Source of the DNA: Terana coerulea
Taxonomy: Eukaryota; Basidiomycota; Agaricomycetes; Polyporales; Phanerochaetaceae
DNA: 64,000 nucleotides
Direction of reading: 5' to 3'
Assembly (NCBI GenBank): GCA_024811115.1
Contig: JAKOGH010001220.1
Span: forward strand, 1 to 64,000
A program made the translations under genes and the position numbers. Shown piece by piece: positions 11,787 to 23,210 of the stretch. The notes below the pieces were generated by a model. It searched no databases and was not told the DNA's origin. It worked only from the letters and a program-made list of their open reading frames with translations. Each line of letters begins with the position of its first letter. The stretch's first letter is position 1.

Positions 11787-13031
11787 ATGTTCACCTCCAC
11801 TCTCCTCACTCTGTCCTTGGCCGCTGTCGCCAGTGCCCGTACTTTCACGGTCTACAATGGCTGCCCCTTCACCATCTGGTGAGTTGTGCACTCCCACTGC
11901 AAGCAAACGAGGAATTTACCGGCCTTTTCCTTCTCAGGCCTGCCGTAAGTCGTGGGCATTGAGGGGCGGCTTACGCTCGCGATACTGATAGCAAATCGGT
12001 AGATGTTCACCGACTTGAATGCCGGAACCGCCGTCCCCAGCTTCGCTACCGGGTAAGCGAGTCGCATCCCTCAGCTTGTCCACAATATCTAACACCGCGT
12101 GGACGTGGTCAGATGGGAGGCCGCTGCCTTCTCCCATGTGACGTTCACCGTTCCAAACAACTGGAAGGCTGGTCGCATCTGGGTGAGCCCGCATCTTCCG
12201 GAGCATGCTCGGTCGTTTCTAATTCAGGGTAATCCTCACCCAGGGCCGCCGCAACTGCGACTTCAGCAACCCGAACCCCGCGACGCAGTGCGCGGACGGC
12301 GGCTGCAACGGCGGTCTGCTCTGCGACCCCCACACCGGCACCGGTGTGCCGCCCGCCACCGTGGCCGAGTTTACCTTCCAGGGTGACGGCAACCTCGACT
12401 ACTATGATGGTGCGCTCCTTCTTTTGATGTGAGCTGTCAAGCGCGTTTCCGCTGACCTTTCCGCCGATAGTGTCGCTCGTGGACGGCTACAACCTGCCCA
12501 TGCGTATCGACAACGACAAGGGCTGCGGCGTTCCCAGCTGCCCCGTCGACCTTGGCCCCAACTGTGAGTCTTATCCGCGGAATTGGCCGTCGGGTGATAC
12601 AGAACGTTGACCAATGTGCTGCAGGCCCCTCTCAACTCAAGGGTCCATTTGACTCCACCGGCTTCCCTGTGGGCTGCAGGTCCGCATGCGAGGCCAACCT
12701 CGACGGCAACCAGGGTAAATACACGGTCTCTCCCTCAATCAAAAAGAAATATGTATCTGACACAGCTGTCCTCCCACAGCCAACTCCGCTAACTGCTGCA
12801 GCGGCTCTCACAACACCGCGGCTACCTGCCCGCCCTCCGGCGTGCAGTTCTACTCCTACTTCAGTGCGTCTATTTGCTGCGACGGCTCATGACTCCAGAG
12901 GCTGACCTACGGTCGCAGAGGGCAACTGCCCCAACGCATACGCATACGCTTTCGACGAAAGCAGCGGCACCGCTCTCTGGACCTGCAACTCCGCCCTCAA
13001 CGCGGACTACACCATCACCTTCTGCCCCTAA
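11787..13031 (+). CDS. Thaumatin-like protein 2
   Basis: Secreted thaumatin-fold protein with signal peptide MFTSTLLTLSLAAVASA followed by RTFTVYNGCPFTIW. Exons: 11787-11878, 11938-11944 (7 nt), 12003-12052, 12113-12182, 12244-12409, 12471-12563, 12625-12714, 12780-12863, 12919-13031. They keep frame throughout and give about 260 residues with many cysteines (GRRNCDF, GGLLCD, CRSACEANLDGN, NCCSGSHNTAATCPPSG, DYTITFCP). It has fewer introns than its neighbour at 9031: the 9553-9606 intron and the one splitting the last exon are missing. The gene looks intact and has a clear TATA box, so it is the better candidate for strong expression. A wall- or glucan-related role is inferred from the family. 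Confidence 0.92.
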
Positions 13032-13183
13032 GCAAGGCACCCGCGAGTCCACGAGACAGGCCAAAGTCGCTATGCTGGCGATATGGGGAACAGTCGGCTG
13101 GGTTCACTCATGTAATTCTCTTATCAAAAGTGGTGGCTGTATTAGATGTAACTATACAATGGGGTTTATTTAAGGGTTCAAGT

Positions 13184-14890
13184 TCACGAGTTCCATGCGC
13201 GATGGCTCTTGAGCTCTTCGGCTCTGCGGGCAACGATCTGAGCAACCTCCGCGCCCCACACCTCTTCCGGGGTCTTCGCTGGGTTTTCTTCCGACCCAGT
13301 GAAACATTCCTTGATGTGGCGTTCCGCTTCCTGGTCTTCCATTGCGACGCAGTTCTCGAGGGTCAGTGGCAGTGCAGGGTCCCATCGTACCAGCGCAGGG
13401 CGATTTGGAACGGCATGAGGTGGCATGATTGAGCGGCCGCGATGCACATCCTCGAACAACAGTCCAACGTCATCCTCGTCAATGGGAAGCCGACTACAAC
13501 ATTGATGAATTTGCTATAGGTGTACGATAGATCATGAACTTACTTCAGTGGCTTGCCAGTTATCTTTTGTTCCCGGTGAAGCAGTTCGCGATAGATGCGC
13601 TCGTACAACTTTTTCCTGCCTTTGATGGGTAGAGGATTCGAGATAGGCTTGCCCGCCAAGTCACTCAGGATGTATGTCGCTATGTGCAGACCGAATATTG
13701 ATGGTAGGGGACCTGAGCCACCACACCTGCATCAGACCACGGTGGCACCCTCGCAAAGCTAGACCAGCATCGGACGCACCCAGGACAGGTAATATGCGGA
13801 CCCGGAAGTCGTCGAACACTCCGAGCTCCTTGACATTGCCCTTTTCAAATTCTTCGTCTGCGAGTGGCAACAATTTCACGTCTCCTGGGACCTCCGTCGA
13901 ATACACTACCGGGATACCGGAGGCAACACCCTGTAGACGCAGACGGCGACGGACGGAACGCGCGAGGGGGTCGTAAATGGTGAAGGAGATGTCGCTGATT
14001 TGGATCCGTGTCGGGTCACATTTTGCTCCGGCACCCATGGACGAGAATACCTACACGGGGTAAGCAAGTACAAGGAAGGGTGGCTCTGCATCTATGTACC
14101 TTGATTCCGTGGTCATGACAGTATTTCAGTAGGTCAACCTTCGTTGTGATATTGTCAATAGCATCTGACGGAGCAGCATCAGTTTGTGACGAACAACATA
14201 CGAAACAAATCGCTGCTCACCAATAACCCAATCCGCATCGTCGAGTAGCTTTCCGCCTTGGTCTTTGCGCCATATGTCTACTCGAGCATCTACCCGAGCC
14301 CAGCGCGATATCTGTTTCAGCGTACGCTCGATGCAGTTGACCTTCGGCGTGCCAACGTCTGAGAGCACAGCCGTGGCGTGTCGGTTTAACGAGGACAAAG
14401 TGACATAGTCGAAATCAACCAGTCGTATATCTGTGACGCCTCTTTGAGGTTTATTAGAAATACGAGCTGCGGACAGGTAAGATGGTGGGCTTACTTACGA
14501 CCTCACAAGCATGACCGCAGCCCAGCTCCCTACACCTCCACATCCGACGACAACAACCTTGCCCTTCCTGATCTTCGCCATTCCGTCCTCTCCGAGAAAC
14601 GCATAGTTCCGCGCGAGTTGTTCGCGAATGAGCTCTTCGCTGTAATCCCCATTCAAAGCAGGCGGTGTGTGCGTGGCATTCCCTGTCGCCGGTCCGTCGG
14701 CGGCTGCAAGCGCAGCCTTTGCTTTTGTTTCTTGTGAGGCCAGGGAGTGAAGGATCTCGTCGTTGAGACCTCTTCGCTTTTGGCGACGTGTGTGCTCGTT
14801 GTAGGCAGAGAACAACCCAGCGGTGATGGCAGATGCCGCGACAGCAGTGAGTACTAGCTGTGTCCTGTGAGATTGCAAGTCTAGAGGCAT
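13184..14890 (-). CDS. TCD1: tRNA threonylcarbamoyladenosine dehydratase (Tcd1/TcdA type)
   Basis: E1/ThiF-fold enzyme that uses ATP to cyclise t6A to ct6A at position 37 of ANN-decoding tRNAs; yeast Tcd1/Tcd2 sit at the mitochondrial outer membrane. Exon 1 (14499-14890) encodes an N-terminal hydrophobic segment (LVLTAVAASAITAGLFSAY), a Lys/Arg-rich linker and the nucleotide-binding loop VVVVGCGGVGSWAAVML. Later exons at 14221-14441, 14100-14164, 13780-14050, 13544-13712 and 13184-13493 supply LVDFDYVTLSSLNRHA, DAIDNITTKVDLL, SSMGAGAKCDPT and a long C-terminal part. All junctions checked keep frame. The protein is of the usual fungal length and shows the membrane-anchored architecture of the yeast proteins. 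It is transcribed divergently from PBDC1. Confidence 0.9.
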
Positions 14891-15699
14891 ACTTGTCGTT
14901 CAGCACGACAGGGAATTAAGGGAGAACTAGTAGGAGGAAGATCCAGGTTAACGCAATGAGGTCGTGGTATGAGGAGATGTGTCTCAGTCTGGCGGCAAAT
15001 GGCGGAGCACGAGAAACTGCACAGCAATTCTACCGTTCACCACCGTTTACCACCATGGACCCACAACGTCAACAAATTCCAAGGAATCCAACTTATGTCT
15101 CACTCGGCGTATGTAACCACGTTAGGATGCATATGGTACCCGGCGAGCACCCAGAGGTTGACGAGCAGACGATTCACCGGCCACCTGCAACGATCAGAGC
15201 TTCTCGGGCTTCCAGCCATAGCTACCGACAGCTACCATGCAATCCTCGTGCCTTCTGACGATGCCCTTGTGATCCAGCGTGCTTCAGGCGACCTGTACCT
15301 TGAAGCTTGACGGACAATAGATGGAGTATCTGCTGGCTGCAGGGGCCTTCATATGGTGCAGAACGACTCAGGCGAGGAGCTAACAAAAACCAAGGATAAT
15401 CCCAGAAAATTATGGAATTGGGTCGAGTGTCGTTTGGATCCCAGTGGCGCAGCTGGCGACCCCGTCTGCAGCAGCGACGAGCAGAGACATGAAGGCGGTG
15501 AGGACGGCGGTCGCGGGAGCAGCAGGCGTCTTTTCACATGCTTCACGTGGACCCTGGCGGCGGGATCGGGATCTGCGCGTTTGGATCAAGGTCGGCTTCA
15601 CGCTTTATATTTCTCCTTCCCCACCTTCCGCCCTGCCAGCACATACCCCCTCAACGTCGCAAAACAGCGCACTGGAAACCGCGCAGACAGCACAACAAG
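14891..15699. other. Divergent intergenic region Tcd1 / PBDC1
   Basis: About 810 bp between two divergent starts. Open frames up to 116 codons on both strands overlap one another and carry no recognised domain. TTTATATTT near 15604 could serve as a TATA-like element about 95 bp before the PBDC1 ATG. Confidence 0.4.
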
Positions 15700-16654
15700 A
15701 TGACCACCGAGCGTTTCGACCCAAACAAGGCGCAGAACTTGGCAGAGGTGCGGTTGTCCTGGGAGACGGGAGTGCGGACGGAGTACTGAACTTATTTGAA
15801 CCGTTGGTAGATTGAGAAACAGTAAGCTCTTGAAAGTGAAATTAAGAAGCATGTTGGCTCAAGTCTACTACTTCATAGATTTGCTGTGAAGGCTGTAGAA
15901 CACGCTCAGGTACGTCGTCAGGATATCGTACCCTCTCTAGCCACAGATTTACTTGGGAACTACCTCAGACATATTGGAACCTCCTGGAGAAGGTCTCACC
16001 ACGAGACTTGAAGTTGACAAAGTATGCTCACCCCCTCACTTCCATAATACACGTCGTGACCGCATGCGGGTCCTAGACTCGACGACGAAATCTTCGAGCA
16101 CTTCAAGAGCGACTTTCCCGAGATCTTCGAGGAGCCGTATGAGAAGGTCACCAAGCTCGACGAGGAGGGGATGAAGAGCAAGGATGGCAAGGAGAAATGG
16201 CGGAAATTCATCGAGACGTGAGTCCCTCCATGCATGTCGCCCCACTCATGCGTACTCACGCCGGGCGGACCGCGTGAAACAGCTACAAGGACACAGTGAA
16301 GGACTACAACTTTGGTTCTTTGATCCGTACAGACGCACGCGACGAGTACTCCGAGACAAATACCATATTCAGTGCGTACGCTCTGTCCTTGTTCACTCAC
16401 TGGTGCTGACTGTTCCTGTGCAGCCACGCGCATACAAGTAAGTAACAAAGCCCAAGATGTATTCATCTATTTGCTTACCTCAACCATAGTTCTATGCGTA
16501 CGAGATTGCCCGCAACCGCCTTGGACTCAACGACAAGGCCCACGAGATTGCGAAGGAGGAGGCAGCCAAGGAGAAAGCCAAAGCGGAGCGTACAAAGGAG
16601 AAGGGCAAGAAGAAGGCCAACGGCAGCTCACGACCACCTGCATCACATGCATGA
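15700..16654 (+). CDS. PBDC1: PBDC1/Chp1-like eEF1A folding factor
   Basis: Small cytosolic protein of the PBDC1 (polysaccharide biosynthesis domain-containing 1) family. The yeast member YPL225W/Chp1 is reported as a co-translational chaperone for eEF1A. Exons 15700-15747, 15811-15821 (11 nt), 15879-15909, 15969-16021, 16077-16217, 16283-16371, 16424-16437 (14 nt) and 16490-16654 join in frame. They carry IEKQFAVKAVEHAQTYWNLL, DDEIFEHFKSDFPEIF, DYNFGSLIRTDARDEYS and FYAYEIARNRLGLND. The last of these is the most conserved family block. The C-terminus is a Lys/Glu-rich charged tail ending at TGA 16652. No frameshift was seen. The pathway placement rests on family resemblance. Confidence 0.9.
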
Positions 16655-16838
16655 AACGATCATTCCGCATTTCCTTACTCTGATGACTTTAGGGCTAAGT
16701 ATGGTGGTGGTTTGGATATCGGGCAACCAAACAATACAATGTAACATATAACGAACCGAAAGCATCTTCAGTCGTATATCCCTGCATTTCCACAAACGAT
16801 AGTCATACACACGGCACGACGGCAAGTCGAAAGATCTC

Positions 16839-18231
16839 CTATAGGGAAGCTTTCGCTCTGCTGACCATCGCTCCGCCGTCGAGAGGTATGTGGGCCCCGG
16901 TGATGTGAGCCGATGCGGGACTGGCCAAGAACAACGCTGCAGACTGTCATTCGCATCTTCCGGGCGCACACGGAACAAGAGACGTACCAATGCCGGCCAT
17001 ATCTCGAGGTGTTCCAGCCCTGCCCATCGGCTGGTGTGCGTGCATCTTGTCCGCGTGCGTCTGGAAGCCAAACGAGGTCATCTTGGAAGGAAAGATGCTG
17101 CAACCACGTAGATTGAGCACAATATTGGAACCATCGGCGTGTAAGCGTACCCAGGCATTACGGCGTTCACACTATGGGCAGCGACGTTCAGATTTGATGA
17201 CGGATCCGCACAAGGGACGTAATACGTACGAGATCTTTTTCGAACCAAGTGTTGATGCCAGCAGCGACGTAAGGTGGTTCACTGCAGCCTTACTCGTGTT
17301 GTCTGTAGCCGTGTGTATACGCTAAGCATACTCATCAATGAGGACTGTGCAGACTCCACAGCTCCAAAGGCCATTGCCCTTGTCAGCCAGCTCGCTGCCT
17401 TCAGCGACCGTATTTGTGGCCGCCATAGAGGAAACGTTGATGACGCGACCAGGGTCGTCTGCGGTCGCGTCCTTGGCAAGTTGTTCAGTCAGTGCAACAG
17501 TGACTAGTACGACACGATGTTAATAATAAGATACTATGAAAGTTTCGAAAGCGCACGATAGTAAAGAGCCTTGACGTTTAATGACATGACTCGATCCCAG
17601 CCTTCTTTCTCTGGGACGCTAAGCAGACATCCAGATCAGAGATGTGTACCTTCGGTGTCTCGTTCAGGAGCTCACTTGTCATACGGCGCGCCCCACGTCG
17701 CCCCAGAGTTGTTCACAAGAATGTGAACCTTGGACTCCTGCTTCTTGATTTCATTTGCGAGGTGGTCGCAGCCTGCCTTAGTCTATAAAGCGTAGGTGTA
17801 AGGCTAATATCCGTGGCATGCATAGGTCACGTACGCTTAGATCGGCAACAACATAATGGCAGCTTCCTGGTCCTTTCTTGTTCAATGCCTCAGAGACCTG
17901 GTAATGGGATCAGACACATAGTGGAGATATGAAAGAGAAGTGGCGCACCTCCTTGAGCTGTTTCTCCTTCCGCGATGCAATGTACACCTTGGCGCCGTTC
18001 TGGACATACGCCGACGCAAACATAGCCCCGATGCCTGAACCACCACCTGTGACGACGGCTGTACCATATACTCAGAACATCACCCGCGTAGATGTAATCT
18101 AAAAGTCTGCGGTACTCACCGACTTTGCCCTTGATGTTGAAGAGGCTCGATACAGAGAGGTCTGATCATGAACGAGTTCGGCCAGATTGGACAAGTAGCA
18201 TAGGATGATTCATACCTTCTAGCTGGGCCAT
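16839..18231 (-). CDS. Short-chain dehydrogenase/reductase (SDR)
   Basis: NAD(P)-dependent classical SDR resembling fungal proteins annotated as 3-oxoacyl-reductase / RhlG-like; the real substrate is unknown. Eleven exons (18216-18231, 18120-18161, 17949-18058, 17835-17897, 17676-17782, 17558-17618, 17360-17503, 17230-17302, 17151-17171, 16988-17097, 16839-16936) join without frame errors. They give the cofactor motif TGGGSGIG, the LVNNSGATWG strand (Ser in place of the usual Ala in NNAG), SLNVKALYY, VINVSSMAA and the catalytic YNTSK. The C-terminus HITGAHIPLDGGAMV is typical. There is no signal peptide, so the enzyme is probably cytosolic. The first exon is 16 nt and the ninth 21 nt. It lies tail-to-tail with PBDC1, leaving only 184 bp between the stops. 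Confidence 0.88.
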
Positions 18232-18563
18232 GTCAACTTCAAGTCAGAGTGTATGGGATATGCAAGACTGCACAGGCCTCGGGGATGCATCATGTCTGAG
18301 GGCTACTGGCATGACTTATGGCGGGCGGCAGTCCAGGGAAAGTCTCGGCTACCCCGCACTGCCGGTGCCTCGCCAAAGTTGCCATCATTCACCTGCAAGG
18401 TGCCGTCCCGTGACTGCCGCCACCCATTATGGGAGGTTCTGTGGTTCGTGCAAGGCTCCGACCCTTCAGATTTCTGAGTCGCGCATTCATGTAGAGATTG
18501 TTATAGTACATTTCTATGGAAGACAGCATATACGGGTACCGCTTGTTGGTGGCGCGTCAATGC

Positions 18564-19568
18564 TTACTCGTCCTTCCTGCGAATCAAACTGATCCCATCG
18601 TCAACAGGCAACATGACGACCTCAACTCCGGGATAGTCTCTGTAAAAGGATCATAGTTAGTCGACGCAATCATGATGCGTTTGTAAAGCTCACCTGACGG
18701 CGATGTTGAAAGCATCGAGAATTGGTCCGCTCTCAGCGAAGTGGAACACAGGTGCCCACGGAGCCGCCTTCCAAGCGACGTTGTCGGCTGCGATGAACCC
18801 ACCCTTGCTAAGCAGGTTTCCTTCCATGATACGATGGAAATAGTTGAGATAGTTTTCCTTGTCAGCATCGATGAAAATCTAGTGCATCCTCTCAGTCCAA
18901 CACCATGCGAATGAAGGCATATGAATGCATACCATATCGAAAGACGCCCCGTCGCTGATGAGCTTGTCGAGAGAAGACAGGGCATCTCCAATCCTAACGT
19001 CGATCTTATCCGGAACGCCTGAGCGCTCAAAGTAGGGTCGGTTTCTGGTCTCCAAGTACGCCTCGAGTTCGAGGGTCACCACCTTCTCGACGGTGGGCAG
19101 CATGGCAAGCGAAACCGTCGTCGTGCCCGTGAACATGCCGATCTCGAGCACCGTTCGAACCTAGCATTTATGTCGGCACAATTTTCTGACTGAAATTTTT
19201 GAAAAAAGAAAAATCCGGACGAACCTTAGCAAGCTTGGCGAGCTGCTGCAGCACGACAGCTTCGTACCCGCCGGCCGACATCACAGGCAGCAGCCTAAAC
19301 CTGGTCTTGCCCTCCTCATGGGTCTTGTCCCAGTCTTCTTCGTTCCCCTCCCGAACCATGGTCTCGACGAGAGGCGGCGGGGGCGTGGACATCTGCTCGA
19401 CGTACTTGTCGTAGCCGTCAATGACAGACTTTGCCTCCTTGGCAAGAGCCAACGCGTTGGCTGATACGGTGGGCGATAAGCCCTGGTCGAGCTCGGTGCA
19501 CAAGCAGTCGATGATACTATGCAACCGGTGGTGGGGGTAATTGGCACGGGTAACTTGGAGGTCGCCAT
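18564..19568 (-). CDS. Cation-dependent O-methyltransferase, copy A (frameshifted)
   Basis: SAM-dependent class I O-methyltransferase of the caffeoyl-CoA OMT-like family, transferring methyl groups to catechol-type hydroxyls; the substrate is unknown. The SAM motif is VLEIGMFTGTTTVSLAML. The metal site is in FIDADKENYLNYF and GGFIAADNVAW. Four exons join cleanly and end at TAA 18564. The ATG at 19568 has a near-identical context to copy B, but one base is missing in the run at about 19532-19536. The reading frame from this ATG therefore leaves the OMT frame around codon 12. No upstream in-frame ATG is available. The first downstream Met lies about 45 codons in and would drop the N-terminal helix. 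The copy is therefore either disabled at its N-terminus or misassembled; the catalytic core is otherwise intact. Confidence 0.85.
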
Positions 19569-20273
19569 GGTGTGTTCTAGAGCGTAAGTTGCAAGGTAGG
19601 AGATGCGACGATGATGTTGTGCCGTTCGATGGACTATAAGTACTACATTAGTGCGTGTGAATATAAAGTAGTTAGTGATTGTGTTCAGAGATCGAGTTAC
19701 CGCACCTGAACGTATACATACCATCATTCAACGTGGGATGGGCTGAATGCTTCCAGGAAACTATCCACCGCACCAAGGAGGGGAAGCAAACTTGGGACGC
19801 CCTACTGGGACGGTCATGAGGCTATGACCATCAGTCTCGACCAACGGTATTACGGTTGGTTGCAAGTGTCCGGCGAACAGTGGCGTGCCCGACGTACCTA
19901 CATAGGAACTCAAAGTTCCACTAATGAGAGCGCAGCAGCATCGACTCCGCATGAGTCGCTGTTCTCAGCCTTCGAGTCACCTCAATGTGCGCCTGTCAGC
20001 AACGACCTGCATTAGTGTCTTCGACGTTTGCGGGCAGCATTGAACGTGCCATACTTAATATCCGCGAGCGTGTTAAGTGGGTAGTAAGGTATCCCCAATT
20101 ACTTACACGAGTAGCCTCCCCTTCTGAAGGCTGTAGAGCGGATGCCTGTAGTCGGGCACGTAGTGGGTCAGTTCACCGAACGGTAACAGCGATGATCGAA
20201 GCCGGCAGCTGTGGCGTTGACGGCGTCTGCGAGTTCTTTGCGAACACGAATGGTCTCTTTCCTCCCCGCTCTG

Positions 20274-21043
20274 TGTCGGAAAATGGAAAACGCCTCATTA
20301 GGCGCCAATCTTAGTTCGTCTCACGGCCTCTCGCCAGAGCATCATGATGAGATTACGAGGATATCTTGACGCTGGATCAGCCTCGCCAGCTCACCTGACT
20401 ACTCAAAAAAGGCTCCGATGAGATAAGCTCGCCTCTCACAATCTCATCAAGAGTCATCATGATGATCTCATGAGGCTCTCCTGAGGCTCTCCCGAGCAGT
20501 GTTATCCGACTTTGTGGAAATCCATGAAAGCCACAATTGTGAACTTGTGAACTTCTACGTGGAAGTCCATGTCCGTTCTAGCGCTGTGGCCTTGAGAGGT
20601 CGGAGATGGCCATGGTTCAGCCAATCAGAGACGAGCGGCAGTATAACTTACCGTTTTTGGACAAGGTGACCTTACAACTATTGCCAATCAAAATTGATGC
20701 AAGTTGATGATGGCGGCATTCTAAAACAGCATCCTGACGCCCGACGTTGGCACAATAGCCTATTATGGGTACAGGCGGGGAGTTCAGCTAGTAGGCGCAT
20801 GTGAATTTGCTAAAACTGGAAAGGTCGTTCGCGCACCTAAGTCCACGGCCATCACCGGCCAGTGGCCAAGGCAAAATGGAGTTTGCGTGACTTTAGGTGG
20901 AAATCCAGTAGCTGGCATAACACTGCTTCCGAGGCTTCGCATGAGAGTTTAGTCTGTCTTATAAGGCGCCACGGGCATCCTCCAGTCTTAAGGCCTCATG
21001 AGCACACATGGCGCCTTGTGGAAGCGCTTAACTTTTTCCGACA
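20274..21043. mobile_element. TIR-bounded insertion inside duplication copy A
   Basis: About 770 bp present in copy A but absent at the matching site of copy B (near 31780). It begins TGTCGGAAAA and ends TTTTTCCGACA. The inverted similarity continues inward imperfectly to AGGCGCCA on both sides, about 34 bp with gaps. No transposase frame is present. The interior holds repeated gatgagat/atcatgatgat palindromic motifs. No convincing target-site duplication was found, so superfamily is not assigned. It looks like a non-autonomous DNA transposon. Confidence 0.6.
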
Positions 21044-21399
21044 AATTATTGAGCTCCGAAGCTGCAGAGGCTCAGCCAAGAGGCGAACATTGAAAAACGA
21101 TGTTCGCTTGCTTGTTTTTTATGATCTCCGTAAGGCAGGCCCTGCCTTAATGTGCGAACACCATATATGGGCTCATGAGAACGACTATACCACCTTGGTA
21201 GGATTTGCTCTGGACCTGCATTGATTTCAAGTGGATTCTGAGTGAGGTGCGTAAGTTATGGGCATTTATCAACATGCAAAATGGCTTCTAACACTTTTAA
21301 TTTCGACCTTTTGCTTCTCAGAGAACTCCAAACTGGGCAGCTATGGCTGGCGAGGAGAGCATGGCCATGCCTGGCTAGGGCGTTCTTTATTTCGCTGAT

Positions 21400-21700
21400 G
21401 TGGCCATCTATGCAGCTCACCATCACACCCTAATCAGTGAGCAGAATCCAGCTCGACAACGCGCCTGATCTGTGATAGATCTAGTTGTTTCTCTTGCCCG
21501 AGTGGAGAAATAGCTGGAGAAATATGCCCAGGCACTCGATTGTGAGCTCTCTTTGGCTATCCTTGTGTCCAGCTCTGGCCCTCTGCCTTCTCGCCCCCTT
21601 TCTGCTGTCGTTTTCCGCCTCCCTTCCTAATATGGCTCCTTCCGTCACTACTGCCTGATCTGGTCTTTTCCACACTCCTTTTGATCTGGTTCTGCCCCTT
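21400..21700. repeat. Transposon fragment, inverted relative to 29540-29818
   Basis: Reverse-complement similarity to 29540-29818. Shared blocks include acaacgcgcctgatctgtga, gtttctcttgcccg and a matching gagaaatagctggagaaata run. Sequence differences are mostly C to T and G to A in this copy (for example ggatccggctc versus gaatccagctc). It starts about 80 bp beyond the end of duplication copy A. The element family is not identified. Confidence 0.8.
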
Positions 21701-22499
21701 ACTGTCTTTTGGGGCGCTCTTCCATTTGATATCCTGTCAACAACTTACCCCGTGTCACTTATATATGGTCTCAGCCCTGTACGGCGTTGTGAAGCGTCTT
21801 TCCAGGGTGCGGTGAGCAAGTAAAAATGTACCTATCACTGCAGTATTCTATAGTACATGACAATGTAAGAGTGATCCACACATTTGCACATATACAAGGA
21901 GGCAGGACTTTCAGATCAGGAGATAAGGTTTATAGACAGGCTTGCTTGGTGGCGCAACTTCTTGCTGCACACCTTCCCTTTGGGAAAGTCCCGCCTCCAG
22001 CCGCTATACCACTTGTGCTCGCTGCTTTACCTCTTTCTTCACCTTCCTCAAGCTTCTGAGACATTGAATCATTTACTTACCATAGTTACTATTAAATACA
22101 GCTTTGAAAGGCATTTTGAAGCCTATAGGGCAGCATCTGAAAAAACCCCCTACTATTCCTGCCTAATGCATGCTGATAAGCACTAATTCATTGCACATAA
22201 GCTTCAAAGTAACACAACTAGATAAATAGATACATTAGGCCAATAAGGCAGTTTAGTGAGGTCCTTTGCTAATTGTCTTAATTATTCTATATATTAGGGC
22301 AATTAGTCCTATTCTCAGCTATTTGTTTCCTTACTGTCCTATTTTGTTCCTTACATGCAGCTATAATACCACTACTGCTTGACTAGTCATTTGAGAAATC
22401 CCCCTTTTAATTTAACCTAATGCTCTGTATTGCATATTTAGTTATCTACATACAAGACTAAGCTACCTAACATAACAAACTACTTGTACTGTGCAGGTA
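21701..22499. other. Left part of transposon island, no gene
   Basis: Moderately AT-rich sequence with short frames only (the longest 100 codons, 21884-22186), with no domain recognised. Probably degraded repeat sequence. Confidence 0.4.
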
Positions 22500-23210
22500 A
22501 GCCCATGCACCATGCACCATACTCACTGCACTCGCCATGCCCACCTGTGTGTTGTATCTATCGATAACATACTTACGTACACCACTACCCTGGCCCTTGT
22601 GTCGTGCACCAGCCCCTTCCCGACGGGGGTGCACTTGTCAGCGTCGGTCTGCAGCGTCGTGCTTTGCCACGTCCTGCGCGCCAGCGCCGGCGCGGTGCGC
22701 GTGTTGCACTTGTTCGCGTCGTGCTGGGGTAGCTTGCTGCGGGTGCGCGTCGTGCTTGGCCATGCCGCGCGCCGGCGTTGGCGTGGTGCGCACATCCGTC
22801 GGCACCGTACGTGCGTGCGCCCGTTGTCTCGCCCTGCATATCTTGCACGTCGTGCTGTACGGCGCTGGTTTCTTGTGCGTCGGCGTCGCGCTCGCTGCGT
22901 CGGTCTGCGCCGTCGTGCTTCGCTCACGTCCGGCAGCGCCGGTGTTGGTGTTATGCCGCGTGCTGCGTTCTCGGCGTCAGCGCCTGTGTAGCTTGTTGCG
23001 CTGGTCCCTGCGTCGTACGTCGGCCCTTTGTAACGGCGGCGCGCTCGCCTACGTCGGCCTGCGTATGCTGTGCTTCGCGTCCGCGGCGCTGCCGTTCGTG
23101 TTGTCGCGTTGTGTCGTGCGCGCCGGATTCTTGTGCGTCGGCGTCGCGGCCGCCGGCATTGAGCTTATTGCGTCGTGCTTGACTACGCGGGCGTTCGCAC
23201 GTGGTGTTCG
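22500..23210. repeat. GC-rich, CpG-dense low-complexity block
   Basis: About 700 bp with many variants of gcgtcgtgctt, tgcgtcggcgtcgc and gcgccggcg, sharply different from the AT-rich sequence on both sides. Long open frames (up to 235 codons) exist on several strands at once, as expected from stop-poor GC-rich DNA, and encode Cys/Arg/Ala/Ser-rich nonsense without a domain. The CpG density is retained although neighbouring repeats are CpG-depleted. Confidence 0.6.

Larger units (their letters stand above)
18327..21321. repeat. Segmental duplication, copy A
   Basis: Direct-orientation copy of 29828-32049. Shared blocks run from ggcagtcc..gggaaagtctcggct through the whole O-methyltransferase gene, its promoter and a downstream tract. 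The tract ends with gatttcaagtggattctgag and gttatgggcat..tcaacatgcaaaatggcttct. Copy A is longer because of a ~770-bp insertion at 20274-21043. Its right-hand 270 bp are visibly CpG-depleted relative to copy B. Confidence 0.9.
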
